A DNA stretch of 64,000 nt. Source: Bacillus sp. P14.5 (lineage in GTDB: Bacteria > Bacillota > Bacilli > Bacillales > Bacillaceae_B). This document shows, piece after piece, positions 60,532 to 64,000 of the stretch. The notes beneath the pieces were generated by a model. It saw nothing but the letters and a program-made list of their open reading frames with translations, did not search any database and was not told the origin of the DNA. Location: NCBI RefSeq assembly GCF_003316765.1, contig NZ_NIJF01000083.1, forward strand, positions 1 through 64,000, read 5' to 3'. A program made the position numbers and the translations under genes. The first letter of the stretch is position 1. Every line of letters starts with the position of its first letter.

Positions 60532-61102
60532 TTGAAATCACCTTCTTATCCTCTTTAAAATCATTGACAATCCAATTTACCGCACCGACTAAATCTTCTG
60601 CTATGAAATCAGGCTGAACTCCTTCCCAGGTATGTCGGTGGGTTGTTAAAGAATTCATGCCCCACCCCGTTTTGACAAGGACTTTTCTAGCTCCGGCTGT
60701 ATTTGCAGCAATCATATCAGAGCTTCCTGTGTCCCCCACTATATAGCACTGTTCGAGCCGGAGATTATATTTCCGCTGGGCTTCCATTAGAAGTCCAATG
60801 CGGGGCTTTTGACAAGTGCACCCGTCGTCGGGCTTATGGGGACAGTAGAAAATATCATCAAGGAATGCAGAGTGACTCTTCAATTCTGATTTGATCCTTT
60901 CAAAACCATTGAGTAATTGTTCCTCTGAAAAATACCCTCTTCCCACTCGTGTCTTATTGGTGAAGAGAAACACTTTTAATCCTGACTGGTTAAGAGATTT
61001 TATTGATTGGGGTGAAAAATCATACAGGGTGAATTCATCAGGATGCATTCCGCCGCCCGTTCCCCCGATCGTGCCGTCACGGTCCAGAAATACAGCTCGC
61101 AA
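60524..61102 (-). CDS. HAD-IIIA (GmhB-like) phosphatase
   Basis: 192 residues. Motif I VFLDRDGTIGG; T-N-K in LKVFLFTNKTRVGRGYFS; the zinc clamp FYCPHKPDDGCTCQKP (C-x-H ... C-x-C) is complete; motif III YIVGDTGSSDM. GmhB enzymes dephosphorylate heptose bisphosphates, and relatives act on histidinol-P or polynucleotides. No heptose genes nearby, so the substrate is open. Overlaps the GNAT gene. Confidence 0.9.
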   Translation of the reverse strand: MRAVFLDRDGTIGGTGGGMHPDEFTLYDFSPQSIKSLNQSGLKVFLFTNKTRVGRGYFSEEQLLNGFERIKSELKSHSAFLDDIFYCPHKPDDGCTCQKPRIGLLMEAQRKYNLRLEQCYIVGDTGSSDMIAANTAGARKVLVKTGWGMNSLTTHRHTWEGVQPDFIAEDLVGAVNWIVNDFKEDKKVISND

Positions 61103-61210
61103 TTGCCCTCACTCCTTTTCCACTATAATTTTTCCTGTTCCTTTCCCTTTTCGGATAAACTCTATTACTCTCTTCTTAATCAGGCTCCCTTAATCTGTCG
61201 TTTTTCACCT

Positions 61211-61669
61211 TTACTCCATGGCAGCCAGCCAATTGTTCACGCATGCATTTGCCATTTCTCTTTTCTCGATATGAAGCATATGCCCCGCCCCATCTAGAAC
61301 ATTGAAAGAGGCTCTAGTGAACTTTTTGAATACCTCATACTGATCTTCCCATCCACAGATCCAATCTTGTTTGCCTATAAGAAATAATGCTGGTACATTT
61401 ATGGACTCAAGGCTGCTAAACGGAGCAGATTCCAGAAAGTAGTGGTCAGTACCTTTAAATTCTTTACTGATCGTGCTTTTACCATGGGCAGGCAGATCTA
61501 TATAGATTCGCTTAAACTTTTCATGTTTTGAAAAAACCGGCTCCAGCCAGGCCTCCATTGCCCTATAATCTGTCCCCATGGAATGAAGAATGAAGACAGG
61601 TCTGCCCTCGCCTATAATTTTGTAATGTATCTTGCCATAAGGAACTTCACATTCCATATCTTCCAGCAC
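61211..61669 (-). CDS. Alpha/beta hydrolase with large internal deletion
   Basis: 152 residues against about 250 for the family. N-terminal part normal: RPVFILHSMGTDYRAMEAWL and YIDLPAHGKST. C-terminal part normal: SINVPALFLIGKQDWICGWE and LDGAGHMLHIEKRE. Between KEFKGTDHYFLESAPF about 100 residues are missing, including the Gly-x-Ser-x-Gly nucleophile elbow and the cap. The deletion is in frame, so a protein can be made but should lack hydrolase activity. The start is GTG 61669 or ATG 61657. Confidence 0.8.
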   Translation of the reverse strand: MLEDMECEVPYGKIHYKIIGEGRPVFILHSMGTDYRAMEAWLEPVFSKHEKFKRIYIDLPAHGKSTISKEFKGTDHYFLESAPFSSLESINVPALFLIGKQDWICGWEDQYEVFKKFTRASFNVLDGAGHMLHIEKREMANACVNNWLAAME

Positions 61670-61777
61670 CTTCCTGTTTTCCTCCCTTAAATAATTTCGA
61701 CTCAGGTTTGATTTCTCCTCCTGCTGTAGTGAATCTGATAGAATGAATTTACCTATTATGTTACAGGAGGAATTTCA

Positions 61778-62230
61778 ATGGCAGAACATATATTTCATTT
61801 AAAAGCAAACTGGCCTGGCTTGAGGAATGACATAGGAGACATCGAAACAAAGAATATGAAAACGGCCATCTCGATTCCAAAAGAGATGGATGGGCCCGGG
61901 ATTGGGACAAACCCAGATGAGATGCTTCTTGGTGCAGCCGGAACCTGTTTTATTATTACACTGGCAGCAATGATGGAAAGAAGCCGCCTGGATAAAAGTG
62001 ATCTCACACTTGAATCTGAAGGAATCGTGGATGTCACCAAAGGAATCATAACTTACAAAAAAATCATCCATAAACCACTGATCACTTTGAAAAGTGATGC
62101 AGCAGAAAAAGATTTCGCTCTGGCCAGAAAACTAGCAGAGAAGGCCGAGGCATCCTGCATGATCACTCGGGCTATCAAGGGGAATGTAGAGGTTGAACTT
62201 CAAGCTGAGGTAGTGAGAGAAGGAGAATAA
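61778..62230 (+). CDS. OsmC family protein
   Basis: 150 residues. The two redox cysteines are in LLGAAGTCFIITLAAMMERS and KAEASCMITRAIKGN. NPDEMLLGAAGTC is the OsmC hallmark. OsmC/Ohr proteins reduce organic hydroperoxides with thiol cofactors. AGGAGG stands about 8 nt before ATG, with TATTATGTTACAGGAGG upstream suggesting a promoter immediately 5'. Has Cys, not a TGA codon, at the active site. Confidence 0.9.
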   Translation: MAEHIFHLKANWPGLRNDIGDIETKNMKTAISIPKEMDGPGIGTNPDEMLLGAAGTCFIITLAAMMERSRLDKSDLTLESEGIVDVTKGIITYKKIIHKPLITLKSDAAEKDFALARKLAEKAEASCMITRAIKGNVEVELQAEVVREGE

Positions 62231-62389
62231 AAAGGAATGGCGGGGTGATTTACACTAAGTTGTTCCCTTTTTTGATAAACACCCCTATTTACAAATGGCT
62301 CTTTTAAGAGCAAATCTTTGTATGCGAGAAGGATCCTATAATTGGAAAACTTCTGAAGCTAAAATAAGTGCTAAAACACTCTATTAAAA

Positions 62390-62727
62390 GGCTGTTTCTG
62401 TTACGCTTTAGAATACGATTCCACCTGCCCCCCTTTACGTAAGAGGATTGGAACGGAAGGAGGACGATCTCCTGCGGGACTAGCGGACGTCTAGTTCCAG
62501 CACCTATCCCCTCGGGGTCAAATAACCTCAAGAGAATAAAAGGAAAACCGCCTTTTTTTCTCTTGAGAACATTTGCCTGTCGGGGCTGAACAAGGTGCTT
62601 CCACTTTTGATGACAGGTGAGACCCCGCAGGCGCAGCCGAGGAGGCTCACCGCCCGCCCCGCGGAATCGTCCGCCTGGAGCGGAAATCCTTTAATTTTCA
62701 ACAGCCCCAATCTTTGCGAAAACAGCC
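62390..62727. repeat. GC-rich structured repeat R3 (338 bp, inverted relative to R1/R2)
   Basis: Ends GGCTGTTTCTGTTACGC and TTTGCGAAAACAGCC form a terminal inverted repeat similar to that of the MITE. The inside reproduces R2 in reverse: GATCTCCTGCGGGACTAG, CAAATAACCTCAAGAGAA with its partner TCTCTTGAGAACATTTG, GGTGAGACCCCGCAGGC, and CCGAGGAGGCTCACCGCCCG. Flanks TTAAAA and TTACAAA may be a target duplication. No other gene is visible in 62231-62850. Confidence 0.87.
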
Positions 62728-62850
62728 TTACAAATTAAAGATATTGAAAAGGCAAGTATCCACTCTTATCTACAAAAGGCTTGATTTCTTCGCTTTCAAC
62801 TGACAAACTTAAGAAACAGTATTTAATAAGACAGAAATGAAGGTGAAGTC

Positions 62851-63231
62851 ATGATTGAAGTACGTACATCCAAAGTAAGTGACGGAGATTTAAATAGAGG
62901 GGTTTTTGCTACCCGTGATATTAAAAAGGGAGAATTAATCCACGAAGCTCCGGTACTTCCCTACCCGAATAAGGAACATGAAATGATTGAGAAAACCCTT
63001 CTGGCTGATTATGCCTTTGAATACGGCATAAATCATACAGCTCTGCTGCTGGGCTACGGGATGCTGTTTAATCATTCCTACGAACCCAATGGCACATATG
63101 AAATCAATTTTGATAACCACACGTTCGACTTTTATGCATACCGGGACATTAAGGCCGGCGAAGAAATATTCATCAATTATAATGGTGATGAAGAAGACCA
63201 GGAACTTCTCTGGTTTGATAAGGAAGAGTAA
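62851..63231 (+). CDS. SET-domain protein (lysine methyltransferase-like)
   Basis: 126 residues. The compact SET core is present: RGVFATRDIKKGELIHEAPV, FNHSYEPNGTYE (the N-H-S-x-x-P-N SAM-binding motif), IKAGEEIFINYN (E-E-I-F-x-x-Y). Post-SET Cys cluster is absent, as in other bacterial SET proteins. SET domains usually methylate protein lysines. Acceptor unknown. GAAGGTGAAGTC before ATG. It has a terminator behind it. Confidence 0.9.
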   Translation: MIEVRTSKVSDGDLNRGVFATRDIKKGELIHEAPVLPYPNKEHEMIEKTLLADYAFEYGINHTALLLGYGMLFNHSYEPNGTYEINFDNHTFDFYAYRDIKAGEEIFINYNGDEEDQELLWFDKEE

Positions 63232-63258
63232 ACAGATTCGCAAGTAAAAACACAATTT

Positions 63259-63292
63259 GAAAGCTTCCTGAGATGGGGAGCTTTCTTTTTTA
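63259..63292 (+). terminator. Terminator of the SET gene
   Basis: GAAAGCTTCC pairs with GGGAGCTTTC (G-U at the centre), loop TGAGATG, then TTTTTT. Confidence 0.88.
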
Positions 63293-63295
63293 AAT

Positions 63296-63463
63296 AGCTG
63301 TTTATCCATAAACGCTGCTTTCGGATATGCCCGTATACTAAGGTTTTCTCTCTCATCGGAGTAATTAGCTCTTTTCTTTCTTGCTTACCAGGATAGTCAA
63401 GGTGAATTATGGCGTTACCTCACCAACTTTATATTAAACAGCAGCAAAGTTTACGAAAAGAGC
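63296..63463. mobile_element. MITE copy D
   Basis: Left end AGCTGTTTATCCATAAACGC, right end GCAGCAAAGTTTACGAAAAG then AGC. Inside AGCTCTTTTCTTTCTTGCTT and CCAGGATAGTCAAGGTGAAT match copy B. Flanking TTTTTTAAA and TTTTAAAA form the target duplication. About 168 bp, directly between the SET gene terminator and the VanZ gene, so it supplies the 5' flank of the latter. Confidence 0.84.
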
Positions 63464-63481
63464 TTTTAAAATGGAGGTACT

Positions 63482-64000
63482 ATGAGAACCAGCTTGATTC
63501 TTTCACAGGTATTATTCTTTGTTCTATTCCCTATTTGGCTGGAGTTGACGAACTATTTACACCCTATCGTGATAGCCGTCGTTTGGCTCTGCTACAGCTT
63601 CCTGGCTGTGTACATTATCTGTCTAGTTAAGGGAGTAATCATTCCTATCAGAAAAAACCTGCTTCATGTTTTAATAGGCTTATACAGTTTCAGTTTACTT
63701 ATTTTATTATTCATGAGGCCTAATAACCAGGAATACAATGATGTGAACTTCACTCCTTTTGAAACGATCTCTTATTACTTATCTGGAAAAGTGGAATTCC
63801 TTGTGGCATTTTATAACCTGGGAGCCAACATCGCCCTTTTTATCCCATTTGGATTGTATTATCGGTATGTCAGCAAATTTTCCGGAGTTGGAAAGCTTGT
63901 TATTCTGGCAGCCCTCTGTATAAGCATGATTGAAGGAGGGCAATTTCTGACACACCGCGGAAGTTTAGATATCGATGACTTCGTTCTTAATATTGCCGGG
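63482..64000 (+). CDS. VanZ-family membrane protein (runs off the window)
   Basis: At least 173 residues, no stop before the window edge. ATG 63482 with GGAGG 4 nt upstream. Four or more TM segments: LILSQVLFFVLFPIWLELT, VIAVVWLCYSFLAVYIICLV, HVLIGLYSFSLLILLF and FLVAFYNLGANIALFIPFGL. VanZ-specific residues are seen in VNFTPFETIS, NLGANIALFIPFG and the G-S-L-D-I-D-D-F-V-L-N-I-A-G that ends the window. VanZ-like proteins affect teicoplanin resistance in one plasmid case; most have no known role. Confidence 0.9.
   Translation, partial: MRTSLILSQVLFFVLFPIWLELTNYLHPIVIAVVWLCYSFLAVYIICLVKGVIIPIRKNLLHVLIGLYSFSLLILLFMRPNNQEYNDVNFTPFETISYYLSGKVEFLVAFYNLGANIALFIPFGLYYRYVSKFSGVGKLVILAALCISMIEGGQFLTHRGSLDIDDFVLNIAG

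Overview
The window looks like chromosomal DNA of a low-to-moderate GC Bacillaceae (Bacillus sensu lato). The evidence is strong AGGAGG-type ribosome-binding sites with 6-9 nt spacing, ATG/GTG/TTG starts, rho-independent terminators, and typical Bacillus families: PpiB, DUF3231, SdpI, CBO0543, YrhK, RsbR-like STAS proteins, ECF sigma/anti-sigma pairs, and many single-gene GNAT, NUDIX and alpha/beta-hydrolase genes. No rRNA, tRNA, CRISPR, prophage or transposase gene was seen.

Layout. 1-6058 (plus strand) is the most distinctive block. A tandem palindrome array and a promoter precede a SenB-like glycosyltransferase coupled to selD. The selD reading frame contains an in-frame TGA in the active-site motif GG-U-GCK, followed by a SECIS-like hairpin, so SelD is itself a selenoprotein. 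After a terminator and a MITE comes a phosphonate-type ABC transporter (binding lipoprotein, permease, ATPase) and a CE4 deacetylase. The best-placed start codon of the deacetylase opens a frame that also contains an in-frame TGA with a hairpin behind it. Together this could be a selenium-uptake and selenosugar module, but that is inference. 6599-13768 holds STAS proteins, a DUF3231 protein, an MtnX-like phosphatase, an SRPBCC protein, PpiB, a K+-channel-like protein and an unidentified structured small RNA at about 12290-12416. 13976-30604 is mostly minus-strand single genes (phosphatase, NUDIX, MFS, EmrE-type exporter, GNATs, methyltransferase, PP2C, HIT) and ends in a very large GNAT-fusion gene with a frameshift.

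31495-41550 contains two separate ECF sigma-factor operons: sigma, anti-sigma and two orphan Opp-type permeases; and sigma plus a frameshifted LytR-CpsA-Psr protein. It also has two NUDIX genes, an RsbR-like protein and a decayed hydrolase. 41614-48909 is a dense run of small enzymes (GNATs, GrpB, VOC, two paralogous LigT-like 2H phosphoesterases, NUDIX, cupin, a DJ-1 relative). It includes an acetyltransferase gene split by a MITE. 50000-64000 holds MoxR/DUF58, a PstS-like protein, a serine hydrolase, small membrane proteins, HAD phosphatases, OsmC, a SET-domain protein and a VanZ-family gene that runs off the window.

Three layers of non-coding structure cut across the genes: (i) three tandem arrays of unrelated palindromes that share a period of about 52 bp (1-335, 14673-14963, 37668-37856); (ii) a MITE family of about 170-190 bp (four copies) with GGCTCTTTTCG-type terminal inverted repeats; (iii) a GC-rich, highly structured repeat of about 340 bp (three copies and a fragment) whose ends resemble those of the MITE. 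In addition, at least seven genes carry one-base frameshifts, several in A runs, which suggests either homopolymer under-calling in the assembly or real decay.
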